This document shows, one piece after another, positions 1 to 12,231 of a stretch of DNA of 31,694 bases. The stretch lies in contig BFEA01000090.1 of assembly GCA_003427395.1 (NCBI GenBank), positions 513,447 through 545,140 of the forward strand. The letters are read 5' to 3'. Source of the DNA: Chara braunii (Eukaryota; Streptophyta; Charophyceae; Charales; Characeae). How positions within the stretch are numbered: position 1 is the stretch's first letter; every line of letters starts with the position of its first letter. A model generated the notes under the pieces. The model was not told where the DNA came from and ran no database searches. It saw only the letters and a list, made by a program, of their open reading frames with translations. The position numbers were made by a program, and so were the translations under genes.

Positions 1-460
1 CCCCGCCGCCATATCCACAACGCACGAACCTCATAAACCGGGCGACCCCACGTGCCCCATCCCAACCCGACTTCGCGAAGCAAACCCCCACCAACCTCCC
101 GACCCCGACACCTGCCACACCACCGCCCCCACCCGTCGCCCCCTCCCATCTTACACCCACCCAGCTAACACAAAACGACTTCATGTTATCACGACCAGTA
201 CCCCATCTCTACTCCCCCCCCCCCCCCCTCCCCCCCTCCCTCCCCCCCCCCCCCCCCCCTTCCACTCCTCCGCCCAGTCCGCGTCGGGCCGTGCCCCGAC
301 TGCGACACGTCCACCGCATGCAGATAACAAGAAGGCGACGGTAGTCACAACAACGAACAGGGGAACCAGCACCACCTGAACAGGTGCAAAACTCGCAAAC
401 ACCCCCAACGCACGTTGGCGACACGATTCTCCCAGACACCCACAGTCACTACTTTGAATC
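1..460. other. C-rich non-coding left edge with a poly-C microsatellite at 213-259
   Basis: Strongly C-rich on the plus strand, with an interrupted C-run at 213-259. No homology was recognised. A minus-strand hydrophobic stretch near 300-386 (VVLVPLFVVVTTVAFLL) follows an AG acceptor-like site. It could be a later membrane exon of the phosphoesterase, but I could not match it. Confidence 0.4.
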
Positions 461-765
461 TTAATTATCCAATCAGCTGGTAATTTAGGAGGAGGAAAAA
501 GAATTCACCCCACAAACCGACCAAAAAAAGAAAAAAGGAAAAAAAAAATAAAAAAGCGTCAACAGATAACCTAAAAACCAGAAAAAAGGAAAATAACAAA
601 AAAAATAAAAATATAAAAAAGGAAAAGAAAAAAATAATACATTGCCCAACCCCTCGAATTAAAAAAGGGAGAAAAAGAAAAAAGAGAAAAAGAGATTCAA
701 GCCCCCGGGATCCAAAAGGAAAAGATTCAAAAGAAAGAAAAAAAAAAAGGAAAAAGAAAAAAGAT

Positions 766-985
766 TTGAAAAACAAAACACATCTCAGAAGCCACTGCCA
801 ACCCATATGCTGCTCGCCCTCTATCACATTGTCTTGCTTGCAGTCGTCCCTTTTTTCTACTACTGAAAAAAATAAAAAAAAATAAAAAAATTGAAAAACA
901 AAACACAGCCCAGGAACCATCAGCAACCTACGTGGCTGCTCGTACCATATCACATTGTGTTTAACTCTCAGTCGTCTGGATTGCC
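766..985 (+). repeat. Two tandem copies (period about 125 bp) in the LINE 5' region
   Basis: The block beginning TTGAAAAACAAAACAC at 766 recurs at 891. Each copy continues with a similar segment ending in CACATTGT and CAGTCGTC. The copies are separated by A-rich DNA. This resembles the repeated 5'-UTR monomers that carry promoters in some LINEs, but promoter function is only inferred. Confidence 0.7.
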
Positions 986-1078
986 TTGCTAGCAAGTAAC
1001 TTTGGTATCATCTCCCGGGTGATTAAAAGCTTTCCTAGCATCTAACATAGAATTGTTTGTCCCCCCTCCCAGGCAAAG

Positions 1079-3810
1079 ATGGCCACTCCAGCCCCAATCA
1101 CCTTCCAGCGCCGCTTCTCTTCAGTAGTGGCAGCCAACACAAAGAATGCAGACAAAAACACACAGTCGAATGGAGCTCTGGTCGACCACNAAACCCTCCG
1201 CTTCTNACTGGAATCNCCTCAAATCAAAGGGGAAAGAGTAGTAAAGAAGATTCAGNAGGACNGAGAGGAAAAGGAAATCACAGTTTGGTGCTNCCCGAAN
1301 GAAAAAATTGAAACCACCAACGCCATGTACNCGAAACATGGGCTAGTTTTCACNTTTTCCAACACTGNGGCTCGCCTCCCAGAAATCGAGAAACGCAAAT
1401 GGATCACAAGGACAGTGCAGGGACACGAAAATCTCAGATCCAGCACGGACAAATTCTCCATTCTGGTACTCAGCAGAAACATGATGATGGTGGTCTTCAA
1501 AGATGCCGACCAGGCATCCAACCTGACCAACAGACACACCACACTGAACTGCAACGGGTCAGTATGTTCACTGTCCCGCTGGAAACAGGAGACAGCACAG
1601 GAAGCCATGATCTCCCCGGCAACCGCGCAAAAACAGCGACTCATGAGGGACCAATTCTGGGTCCAATTCGACAACATCCCGATTAGAGGGCACCCGCTGA
1701 TCAAGGACAGACTGGAAGTGGAGTACCCAAACAACAAAGTGTTGAAATGGGTACTTCCAACTCCGGAATTCCTGGCCCCACACTGTGACTCCATCACAGC
1801 CGTTTTGGAAGTGAACACGGAATCAAACCCCGAATTCCCGGAAGAATGGGAATTTAGCATAGGGGAGGAAGCATCTTCGGTAACAGTCTCGACGAAAGAT
1901 GCCCCCATCTGTTTCAGGTGCAGAGAGAGAGGACACCTGGGCACAGACCCAGCGTGCCCGAGATCCCCCGAACACTCCAAAGAGAAGAAACTGAGACAGA
2001 ACATGCTTATGGAAGTCGAAGAAGCAAAGGGAATATGGTTCGTCAACGACCAGGATTACAACGGATGGGTCTTCGACGACACCATCGACGACCCGAAATG
2101 GATCTGGACATATAACACGAACCCGTCAACAAAACAGCCAGATATATTCCCCCCCTCAGACAGCAGATGGCACGCAGTGGGAGCAAAGAAAGTAACAGGT
2201 ATCCCAGGAAAAATCCACAAAGATCAGATCATCGACCCACGAGGGATCAGGGAAGAGAAAAAACACGAAGATCTGTTGTGGGACATGGAGACAATCAGGA
2301 CCAAGACAGCAGAAACGTGCCAGAACACCAACCTGGATAACAACACCCTGCTGCAGGAAGCGAAACAGACCCTCGAGCACCGCCACCCCAAACCAGAGAT
2401 CCCCCCCGCTCTCAAACGGAACGCCTCGCCCTCCGCCAAGAACTTCCAAGAGGACAGGGCAGGTAAGAAGAGAAGGGCAACGGAGGAGGGCTCGGGTAAG
2501 ATTCTCAGATCTGTGCACCCCCCCCACTAACGACCCCCCCCCCCGGGACAGACCCGATCTCAGCTGACACGGAAACAGGAACGGACACCTCACAAAGCAA
2601 AGCAAGCCCCATTCCCTGGCTCGAAGAGTACCTGCAGCTAGCAAAATATGAAAGGGAAAAAGAATTCGGCGTCAGGCTGGCATGCATGAAACATCTGGAG
2701 AAGACAGGGAAGCCAGCCAATGGACAAGCAGTGGCCGGAATCCCGCAATCCAAGAATTTTTTCGATATGTTGCGCATGAACTCCGAACTCTCGGAGTTCA
2801 GCGCCTTCAGATATTACGAAAAGAAGAGGGAAAGAGAATCTGCTGGAACAGACACCGGCACAGGTTTTGACCCCCAAACCTCGACAGACTCCATCCGAGA
2901 CATGGTTTCCAAGAACTGGAAACCGTCGAAGGGAAGGGACAAGAGGCCAAAGGGTTCCCCCAAGGACGAAGCAGGCAGCAAGAACGTACAGCACAGACTC
3001 ACGCAGGAAATTGCAACAGAGGCAGCACAGACAAAAAGGCTGTTCGACCAGAACCAGGACTACAAAAAGGAGCAAGGAGAGAAGTTCATAACAGTTCGGA
3101 TGATCGCAGAAAACAAGGCGCCCGACGTCCCCAACTCAGCAAACGTTGATAGGGGGACCATCAGGGCGGTAAGACCGCTGATCCCAGTCCGGTCCAGAAA
3201 CAAATTCAACGAGTGGCAGGTGGCCACAGATGCAGCGTTCACAATCCCCACCCTCGACGATGACAGAGCCCTGGCCAAGAGTGTCAGGGACAATATCTCA
3301 GCGGAGACCCCACAGGGGGTGTTTGGGATCCCGCCACGAGAGCAGACAGCCGAAGGGAAGGCGCTGGAAAACTGATCCTCACCCCTTCGATCCCATCCTG
3401 GTCAAGCTCGACGAGAAAGCCAAACTCTGCGAAGGCCTGAAATGGAGGGCTTGGGACACGATCACGATGCTGCCATACAACGTGCTGAACGGAAGGTCAG
3501 CACAACCGACATCATTGCAGACTCGTTGGCCGACATCATCAGGACCCGCATACTGACCTCCAAGACCTCGCTGCAAGACGAGGCGACCCCCATCAACGTA
3601 GACTTGGGGAGGGAAGAATCAGACAGGGAGGACGATGAGGAAGACGGGATGGATGTGGGCGACAAGATCTCCCCCGGGGGAGACGACACGGGGCCTCGCT
3701 CGACGACGGAGAGCAGCGCTGGAGAGTTCAGTCTGGGCTCCTCAGCGACAAGTGAGGACAGCAGGGACACTGACTCTGACAGCGGCAAGACCCAGGCCGC
3801 AGCGGACTGA
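1079..3810 (+). pseudogene. LINE ORF1 (gag-like, CCHC zinc knuckle), frameshifted
   Basis: ORF1 encodes the nucleic-acid-binding protein of the LINE RNP. The frame opens at ATG 1079 and runs to a TAA at 2528-2530. Coding then continues one frame over from about 2533, switches again near 3372 (TGA at 3373) and again near 3480, ending at TGA 3808-3810. A zinc knuckle of form CX2CX4HX6C starts CFRCRERGHLG at about residue 278. The last part is acidic (DREDDEEDGMD and Ser/Asp-rich tail). The first break coincides with C-runs at 2518-2525 and 2534-2544, so polymerase or assembly slippage could explain it. Scattered N bases between 1190 and 1368 lie in this ORF. If rejoined it would be about 900 residues, long for an ORF1. 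Product identity is confident; integrity is not. Confidence 0.8.
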
Positions 3811-3908
3811 ATAACTTACCACCTGCAAAAATAAAACCCCACCCCAAAAAACAATATGGAAAAACTGCACCGGTAACCAATTAAAAGTGAACCAGGAAGG
3901 AAAAAGAA

Positions 3909-3936
3909 GAGGAAAAAAAAAAAAAAAAAAAAAAAC
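3909..3936 (+). repeat. Poly-A tract between LINE ORF1 and ORF2
   Basis: An almost pure A-run lies between the ORF1 stop (3810) and the ORF2 start (3945). It may be part of the inter-ORF spacer, or mark an old insertion or internal priming site. Confidence 0.6.
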
Positions 3937-3944
3937 AAGCAACA

Positions 3945-6900
3945 ATGCAGAGTCCCACAAGTAGTAGACATGGGCAGGACAGCCCAACCAGGATTAACTG
4001 GCACGCCAAAGGGCTCCAGATAATCAGCTGGAACGTCAATGGCTTGGGGAACGTTTTGACAGAGGAAGACAAGCTCAGAGATCTGCGGACGGGCCTAGTG
4101 GGGAAGGATACCCCTAGACCAGACCTCGTCCCCCTCCAAGAAACTCACCTGTCCAATCTGATCAACCACTCGAAGATACATCAGATGATGGAAAGAACCG
4201 TAGGGGGATGAACATTCGCTCTGTGGTCTAATAAAATTGGTCAAAACAACAAAGGAACTGCAATACTTGTCCCAAAAAGATCTAAAATCCTGCNCGAGGG
4301 ACAGATCCTGAACAGCGAGGGGGATGGCAACGATGGGAGATGGTCTTGGCTAGACATCAAATGGCAAGGAGAAGACCTGCGAATCCTCAACCTGTATGCA
4401 ACAAATACAGAATCCGACAGACTAACATTCTTCGAGAACATCAAATCCCTCATCCCCAACCCACAACCTATAATCATCGCAGGGCACTGGAACACGACCC
4501 TAGACCCGTACCTGGACCGGATCTCAAGAACAACACTAATGGGACCCACAAGAGCGGGCACCCAGATTCAAAACCTAATGACTGAATTCGAACTCTGTGA
4601 CCCTCTCAGGTCACTACATCCGAATAAAAAGGTATTCTCCCAGATAAGGAGGAACCAAGTCAACCGGACTTCATTGTCCAGGATAGACTACTTCCTCATA
4701 TCCGAGAGCTTACTCGGTACAGTTAAAGAGGCCGAAATCCTCCCATCGGCAGCATTCAAAGGATTGGACCACAAACCCATTCAGCTGCTCTTGAACTTCA
4801 ATGTGCCAGTCCAAACAGGCCAGGGTTTTTTCAGGCTGAACAACTCCCTAATAAAAACGAGAGAATGATTGCGGCGGTCAAAGGAAACTGGGCTCTCAAC
4901 AAACAACGAGATTCTAAGCAGATAAACAACCACCAATGGTTCATCAACAGTTACACGAACCTAACACAGAGAGTCTCAGCGGAGTCCAGAGATATCGCTA
5001 GAGACCGTAAAAGAAGAAGGGAAGAGCTCCAGTTCGCTATAGCTGTTGCAGAAGCAAACCTGACGGAAGACCCAACCAGTAGTTTCTACCAAGAGTTATT
5101 AGACGACACCAAAGAAGAACTGAACGAGTGGAGAAGATGGGAACTGAGAGGCCTGCAAATCAGAGCAAGGATGACAGACTGCGCACTCAACGAATCCATG
5201 ACAAAATTCTTCTTTTCTAAAATAAAAGTTAATGCAAGGAACAATATGATAGAAGCCCTCAAAGACCCAATAGACCAAGGGATCACCAGAACAGCAGGCC
5301 CCGAGATGGTCAGGATAGCCAGATCATTCTACGCAGACCTTTACGAGTCAAAGACACCCTCACCCCCGACCACAACGAACCTAGCTGCTCGTCAACTCAT
5401 GCTCTCATACCTTGACAGGACCATCACAGATATTCAGGCGGAAGACCTCGACAAACCCCTGACATTGGCCGAACTACACATAGCCCTGACACAGATGGGA
5501 AACGATAAAGCCCCGGGCATCGACGGACTCTCCAAAGAATTCTGGAGCTGTTTCTGGCCAACCCTGGGTGACGACCTGCTCAAGTTTTTTAATGACAGCA
5601 TGCGCAGAGGAGGCCTATGAGAAGATCTGAGTACCAGCGTGGTCTCACTGCTTTACAAGAAGGGAGATAAAGAAGACTTGAAAAACTACAGACCCATATC
5701 CCTACTAACCACGCCCTACAAAATCCTAGCCAAGGCCCTCGCAAACAGAATCACCAAATTAACTGACAGCTGCTTCCACATCGACCAAGCCGGATTCATC
5801 CCGGGTTGGTACATACTAGACAATGTAATGACTCTAAATGAGGCAGCACAAAAGATCACGGAAAAACGAATGAAGGCGGCAATACTATTCTTCGATTTCG
5901 AGAAAGCCTACGACCAGGTCAACTGGGATTTTCTCCATTCATGTATGGAGAAGATGGGAGTTGGCCCGAATTTCAGAAATTGGGTGAGAGTATTGTACGC
6001 AGACGCAACAGGCAGGGTCCAGGTAAACAGAATCCTATCAGATACCTACCCAATCTCGCGATCAGTCAGACAAGGCGACCCACTAGCTCCACCCATATTC
6101 CTCTTCATCATGGAGGCCATAGCCTCATTCCTCCGTAAAGATCCGTCCATCGACCGCCTCACAGAACCCACTACACGACTTTGCCTTACCCACAACACTC
6201 ATGCTCGTCGACGACCTCACGGTCCTCATCCGAGCCAACAACAACTCCTTTCAAGCGCTCGTAAGGGCTATGGAATCCTTCAGATTAGCCTCAGAGATGA
6301 GGGTCAACTGGAACAAAACAGAAGGATGGTGGCTTGCTGACGACACCCCTCCCCAACCACCTAACACCGACACACCCATGACATGGACCTCGGGAGAGCA
6401 AGCACTAAGGTTCCTGGGCATCATGATCAACAAGGAATAGGTTTGGACAGGTATGGGGCAAAACTTAATCGCTAGGGCAATCACCCGCCTGGCCCAATGC
6501 AAAAACGCTCAGGCTTCCCTAATCGGACGGGCGCTACTGATTAACACAACCATCTTTTCCACACTGTGGTACATGGCATCCATCTGGTCCCCCCCTGACG
6601 ACCACCTCAAGGAGCTGAAAAACAGGGTGAGATGCTACCTGTGGACAGGGGATCCCAACAGAACTACTCGCATCAACAGGGTCGCATGGAACCATATCAC
6701 AAGGAAACCACCGGAAGGAGGCCTCGGGATTATCGACCCCAAACATGAGGCAATAGCACTGCAAATGAAGTGGATAATCAAGATTCTCACCAAACAATTC
6801 CTCCCGTGGACCCAGATGGCGTTAGATAGCATCAGAAATTTAGCCCCCATCAACTCCCCCCCGAACATGAACGGTCTGTTATGGCTCATGGCAAAGGACT

Positions 6901-8389
6901 GGACAATCAAGTCCGGCAGAACGCGCAGGAGAAACCTCTCACCACAAACCGCACCCAAACAGTCAATCCGTATTGGCGCCCCACCATAAAAGCCTGGCGC
7001 AAGATGATGCCTAGCAAACACGGGGCACCAGGAAACAGAGAAGAAGTCCTGAGACAACCTCTTTTCGGCAATCCCTGGATCACTGACCCCAATGGTGCAG
7101 CGTGGACTCTACGCTCCAAGGACCGTAGATGGCTATCCTGGGTAGAAAAAGGCGTATGGCAGGTCAAACACATCTGGATAGAAGACCAAGGACGATGGGC
7201 TACCGACCAAGAACTACGCAATGTATTAAAAGGCTGTCACTCCCTCTCTGATAACCTAACACTGATCCAGAAAAGCATCCCAACACACTGGCTCCCCCTC
7301 CTGAAAGAGGAATTCTCGTGGAAATCCGGGGACTGGGGAGTACTAAAGTCCCAAACCCAGCCCACCACAGCATACAGATTTGTTAACAGAACCGGCCCAT
7401 CTGGACACCTATCGAAGTTTCACACCTACCCCGTCGCCAAACACAGCACATACGAGTTGGAAATCCAGAACAAAGATCCCCAATACGATACACTTGAAAC
7501 CTTCCGGTTGAGGAAGGTAAGGGTGTCAAAGGCTAAACCCTGGAAGATCTTCCAACCGAACCTCAGCATCTCAGAGCTAGAATTCGATCCGAAAGAATGG
7601 ATTTGGAAACAGGGGAAATCAGGGAGAACGAGAACGATTGCAGAATACGATGTTAAATTCGGCTATGAGCTGGGCCTGCAAACCACCGACCCGGACCCCA
7701 GATTCAAAGTCAAGTGGAGGGAGATACTGAATCTGAACCCCTCGGTCCCCGTATCAGTCCCGTGGTCGAAGTTCCTCTCCATTAGACCGGCCAGGATCCG
7801 AAGCATGCAATGGCTCCTAGCGCACGCATCACTGCCGACTAACCATTGGCTCCACAAGAGAAGAAAACACACAGACCCCGACAGCACTGAGTTATGCAGT
7901 CTATGCACAGACAACGCCTCGGAAGATATACCCCACTGCCTCCTATACTGCAAGGAAGCAGCATGGACATGGAACAAAGTATGCGATCTGTGGACCTTCC
8001 TCTTCTCATCATCTCCCCCGCCCATAACCCCCCTAAACATCCTGCTCTTATCTAACAACACTAGCAATCTCAAAGGCGGCAAGGAAGTGTGGTTCCACCT
8101 ACTCAGAAAGCTGGCTCTATGGGTAATCTGGAAGAGGAGATGCACCAAGACGATCGAAGGTAATGAGGTGCCAAGAGAAGAAATGTGGGCACTACTGCTG
8201 AGAATGGCTGAAACAGAGATTCGAGCCCGATGGAGGGAAGTGACAGCGGCAACGAAAGGCAAACCAGAAAGGATAGCCATGAAGAGACGAGTGTTCATAA
8301 GAGACTGGCTGCTACAGGGAAAGATCGCCACTCCGGTGGAAAACAGATTGGTGTGGAAGAAGTGGCACAGCACAAGGCCCGGAACTTAG
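3945..8389 (+). pseudogene. LINE ORF2: AP-endonuclease, reverse transcriptase, C-terminal zinc finger; frameshifted
   Basis: ORF2 nicks target DNA and reverse-transcribes the LINE RNA. It is spread over alternating frames: 3945-4868, about 4865-6170, about 6170-6985, and about 6985-8389. Endonuclease motifs: SWNVNGL, LQETHL, AGHWN (normally GDxN, so the Asp at 4485 is His), SRIDYFLIS, LDHKPI. RT motifs: KGDKEDLKNYRPISLL, FDFEKAYDQV (motif A, Asp at 5894), RQGDPLAPP (motif B), LVDDLTVLI (motif C, Asp pair at 6210-6215). The C-terminal CX2CX9HX4C finger begins at 7895 (CSLC...HCLLYC). In-frame stops: TGA at 4209 and 5618 (both at likely Trp codons) and TAG at 6438. ORF2 would be about 1480 residues if intact. 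No RNase H domain was seen. Confidence 0.88.
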
Positions 8390-8687
8390 AGAGAAGCAAA
8401 CTGAGATTATAATCTCAACCAGTACAGACATTCCCCCTCTTTTCTTGCTTTAAATGCGTGATTTGACAGAGACACAGTAGACTCTGAGAGGAAAAGTGGG
8501 AGGGCAAGCTGACAGTCAATCCTCCTGATAAGGAGTAATCAATGCTGGTCAGGGTTCCTTTGGCCAGACGGAAGGAAGCGTGAGGGTGTTCACCATGTAT
8601 TTTATCTTTGACTTGCCGGGGGAAAGGAACCGGACTGACGCTCCCCAGAATGGATATGGAGCCAGGACCATAAGGACCTGTTTCAGG
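8390..8687 (+). other. LINE 3' untranslated region with a conserved tail motif
   Basis: Non-coding sequence between the ORF2 stop and the poly-A. The block at 8610-8653 (TTGCCGGGGGAAAGGAACC, then GACTGACGCTCCCCAGAATG) recurs at 30900-30944 and more weakly at 21791-21830. This suggests dispersed 3' fragments of the same LINE family. Confidence 0.65.
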
Positions 8688-8823
8688 AAAAAAAAAAAAA
8701 AAAAAAAGAGNGGTGTGGCGAGGCCCATTCCCTCGTGACTTTTCCCGCCACCAAACACAAAACAAAAAAAAAAAAAAGAAGGAAAAACGAGTACGGAAGG
8801 AAGGGGTTTGCAATTAGGTTAAC

Positions 8824-8925
8824 CTGGGGGAACATGGAGAAGACGGCCAGGAAGTAGGCGATTCCTCCCACTACGTCGAATCTCCAGTTCTTCTTGCGGA
8901 ACTTCAGAATATTCTGCAGACTAAT
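8824..8925 (-). CDS. Exon 8 (last visible) of metallophosphoesterase gene, start of C-terminal membrane region
   Basis: Encodes QNILKFRKKNW and the hydrophobic segment VVGGIAYFLAVFSMFPQ, matching the NILKFRKKNWQFD / YFILVFSMFPQ block of the plant family. Acceptor TGCTTGCCAG|ATTAG preceded by a long pyrimidine tract; donor CCCCAG|GTTAAC. The length is 102 nt (34 codons, phase 0). The next intron holds the plus-strand LINE, whose poly-A ends about 117 bp away. The remaining C-terminal membrane exons expected in this family were not identified at 1-8823. Confidence 0.9.
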
Positions 8926-9239
8926 CTGGCAAGCACCGAGCAGGACAGAGAACACGAGAGAGAAAAGAAAGCAACGTCAGACGAGAATGAAAAGAAAGAC
9001 AGTTTGCAGTCTGAAAAGCATTCAGAAAAGAGGAGAGTTCGTATCACCTATGAGGGACGCTGGACTTGGTTTCCAGCAGGTCCAAGTGCAGCTCCCCACC
9101 ATATAGAAAGGAGCCGTCAATCATTGGAATGCCTCAATCCTGGGGATGCTCTTACTGCTCCCGGACTGCAGGCTTGCACTCTGATGTTAAAAAACAAAAC
9201 CAAAAAAAAACACACAAAAATTGCCATAAAAAAAAAGAG

Positions 9240-9560
9240 CCCAAGCGGGCTAGCTCGGTTGGTTGAGCACGTAAATGGTATTCAGGAGGTCGTCGGTTCG
9301 GTTCCCCACGCCGTCCATTCAATCCCCCGCGCCCCCCTGTGACACACTTCAGGTTCACCACTGGAGATAATTGGCTTGGGCCTCCTGGCTGATTGTGCAA
9401 GTAGCTTCGGCTTCCCAGCTCGTACCAGGTGTTGGGAGCCAAAATACTGCTCCCCGCATAGAGCAGAATGTACATAGCAGAGGCCACTGTCAACCCATAA
9501 CTTTCAGGGCCACCCGACTTGTGTGCATAGATAGGCTTCAAAGAAGAAAGAAAAAAAATG
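9240..9560 (+). mobile_element. tRNA-derived SINE candidate
   Basis: The head resembles a tRNA: an A-box-like TAGCTCGGTTGG at 9251-9262 and a B-box-like GGTTCGGTTCC at 9295-9305, with normal tRNA spacing. About 230 bp of unrelated body follows, then an A-rich tail (GAAGAAAGAAAAAAAA, near 9541-9558). The arms do not fold into a clean cloverleaf with an acceptor stem, so this is a pol III retroelement rather than a functional tRNA gene. A-runs lie at both ends, but no unique target duplication could be defined. It sits in intron 7 of the phosphoesterase gene, opposite to its transcription. Confidence 0.6.
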
Positions 9561-10477
<917 letters not shown>

Positions 10478-10965
10478 CCACCGCGCGACCGTGAGGCAGC
10501 TCACACGACCTCTGTGTATGTATGAGTGTGTTTAGTTTTGTTAACTACCACCAGACATATTTCGCTTCTCTCTCTGCGTATGCCTGGTGGCCAGATGCTA
10601 CACACAACTGCTGATAAACAGATCAGGGACGCTCGGAAAAAAAGGAGAACGAAGCAGGCAATGAAGGTCCGGAGGGAAGAACAAGAAAAACAGAGATGAA
10701 ACAAAAGTAAGCGAGGGGATGAAAATGAGGGACAACCAGGTAACAAGAAAGCAAACAAACAAAAAATAAGTGACAAATAAGGTTGTGAAAAACGGCAGCT
10801 TGACTTTGAGATCCTGAGACCGACCTTGTCAGAACGTTCCTGGACGTCTGCAGGATCACGATGAAGATCGTGTACGTGGCTGTCCTTATCTTCCTGACAC
10901 ATGTAGACCAGGCTTGTCATTCTTGAACCTAAAGCGGGCTACTTATATCTGCATATGCCAGAGAC

Positions 10966-11105
10966 GCACGGACGGACTGCGGGCGGACGGACGGCGGGCG
11001 GACGGACGGCCGGGGGACGGACGGCGGCCGGACGGACGGCGGGCGGATGGTCGGACGGACGGACAGACAGACGGAGACGAACAGACAGACAGATGGACAG
11101 ACAGA
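10966..11105. repeat. GC-rich minisatellite of GGACGG / GGGCGGAC units grading into GACA repeats
   Basis: Repeats of the type GCGGGCGGACGGACG give way to ACAGACAG and ATGGACAG units. Open frames here are by-products of the short period. It lies in intron 7. Confidence 0.9.
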
Positions 11106-11575
11106 GAGGCCGACAGACTGTCACAGCCCACACAGTGAGATGTCGGAATCAGCACACATGAATTCCATAATCGTGAAACACCATAGAAAGTCTGCATAGC
11201 AGAGAAGAGAGTCTGAAACAGCATATTTATGGACCATTTTTCGAACACGAGCAGAGAAGAGGAAGTGGGAGAGGGAAGGTGGAGGAGGAGGAGAGAGAAG
11301 AAACAACTGTTCGCTATACCGGCAAATGGAACTACATAAAGGCAGTAGCCTTCACTCCATGGCTTACGCATCCTGTCAGAGGTATGGAAGACCACGAGAT
11401 ATGGTGCAGATTATTAAGACGACAAACACGCTGCTGAGAATCGATTGCCGCTCACGAGGATCCATCCACATTCGCAACACTAGCAACGAAAGAACTTGAT
11501 CAGTTACAGGAAGATTGGCTGGAAACAGACAGACCCCAAGCACATCAAGGCATGTAAACAAACACAATTACACAC

Positions 11576-12034
11576 CTTTCGGGACAATTCAATTGATGGA
11601 TAAGCTGCCTGTCTCTCGTATCGTGCACCCAGGAATTTGTCAAAGTCCTCAAAGACATGGGTCGGATGCATGAAAGCGCCTCCTGCTCCATTTACGATCA
11701 GGTGCTCATACAGAGGCAATGCTGGGGGAGCCAAGGAAGGTGGTGGAAACAATGATGCTGTCATAGGTGATGAAAATGATGATGACGACGATGAGAACGA
11801 AGTTGACAATACCGATGACCACGACCGCACGAGCCCCGCATTTGCCGGCGCTGGCAGTACAGCAGTATGCCGACTGTAGAAGTGCAAGTCCCCGGCAAAT
11901 CTGATCTTACACCGGCCTTTCAAGTGTTGCTGAATCAGATAGGTCACATTAGTCCCGGTGGACACGTCCCAGTACCAATCAAGCAGCCAGTTTGGTTCAT
12001 GCGTAACAAGGATGACCACATCATCCTCTTGCAG
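11576..12034 (-). CDS. Exon 7 of metallophosphoesterase gene (THEPNW and AGDLH motifs)
   Basis: The largest exon, 459 nt (153 codons, phase 0 at both ends). It encodes EDDVVILVTHEPNWLLDWYW, HLKGRCKIRFAGDLHFYSRH, VNGAGGAFMHPTHVF and AAYPSIELSRK. The His of THEPNW and the GDLH/RH positions are metal ligands or active-site residues by analogy with the calcineurin-like fold. Acceptor TCTTCAG|CTGCAAG; donor CGAAAG|GTGTGT. Compared with the Arabidopsis proteins there is an inserted Ser/Ala/Pro-rich linker of roughly 40-50 residues between AGDLH...RH and VNGAGGAF, encoded by GAN-repeat-like DNA. The upstream intron carries two tandem copies of a sequence resembling this exon's start. Confidence 0.92.
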
Positions 12035-12231
12035 CTGAAGAAGACACACAAAGGAAACAAACAAGCAGACAAAAACTGTCATCACAAGGATGGCCACATC
12101 ATAAGGATAACCACATCTTGCTGCTCTCTCTCTCTCTCTCTCTGCAAGAAGACACACAAAGGAAACAAACAAGCAGACAGAAACTGTCATCACAAGGATG
12201 GCCACATCATAAGGATAACCACATCTTGCTG

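Larger units (their letters stand above)
760..8707 (+). mobile_element. LINE (non-LTR retrotransposon), nearly full length, decayed
   Basis: It has the layout of a LINE: A-rich 5' region with a repeated segment, ORF1 with a CCHC zinc knuckle, an A-rich spacer, ORF2 with AP-endonuclease, reverse transcriptase and C-terminal CCHC motifs, a roughly 300-bp 3' untranslated region, and a poly-A run at 8688-8707 (a second A-run sits at 8763-8777). It is antisense to the host phosphoesterase gene and downstream of its last visible exon. The 5' boundary is uncertain and I could not find a convincing target-site duplication. Several frameshifts and in-frame stops make this copy non-autonomous. Organisation and motifs are those of plant L1-like elements; clade assignment is an inference. 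Confidence 0.9.

Noticed and set aside
190-386. Minus-strand hydrophobic segment after an AG, as exon 9 of the phosphoesterase
   Set aside because: Phase would fit and a membrane helix is expected, but I could not match it to the family's C-terminal region, and a conserved stretch between exon 8 and such a helix is missing.
465-995. 176-codon minus-strand open frame
   Set aside because: It is a translation of A/T-rich low-complexity DNA (Phe/Leu runs) in the LINE 5' region.
9246-9315. Functional tRNA gene
   Set aside because: Boxes are present but no acceptor stem pairs cleanly; the sequence continues into a SINE body with an A-rich tail.
10914-11161. Open frames rich in Gly, Arg and Asp on both strands
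   Set aside because: Artefacts of the GGACGG minisatellite.
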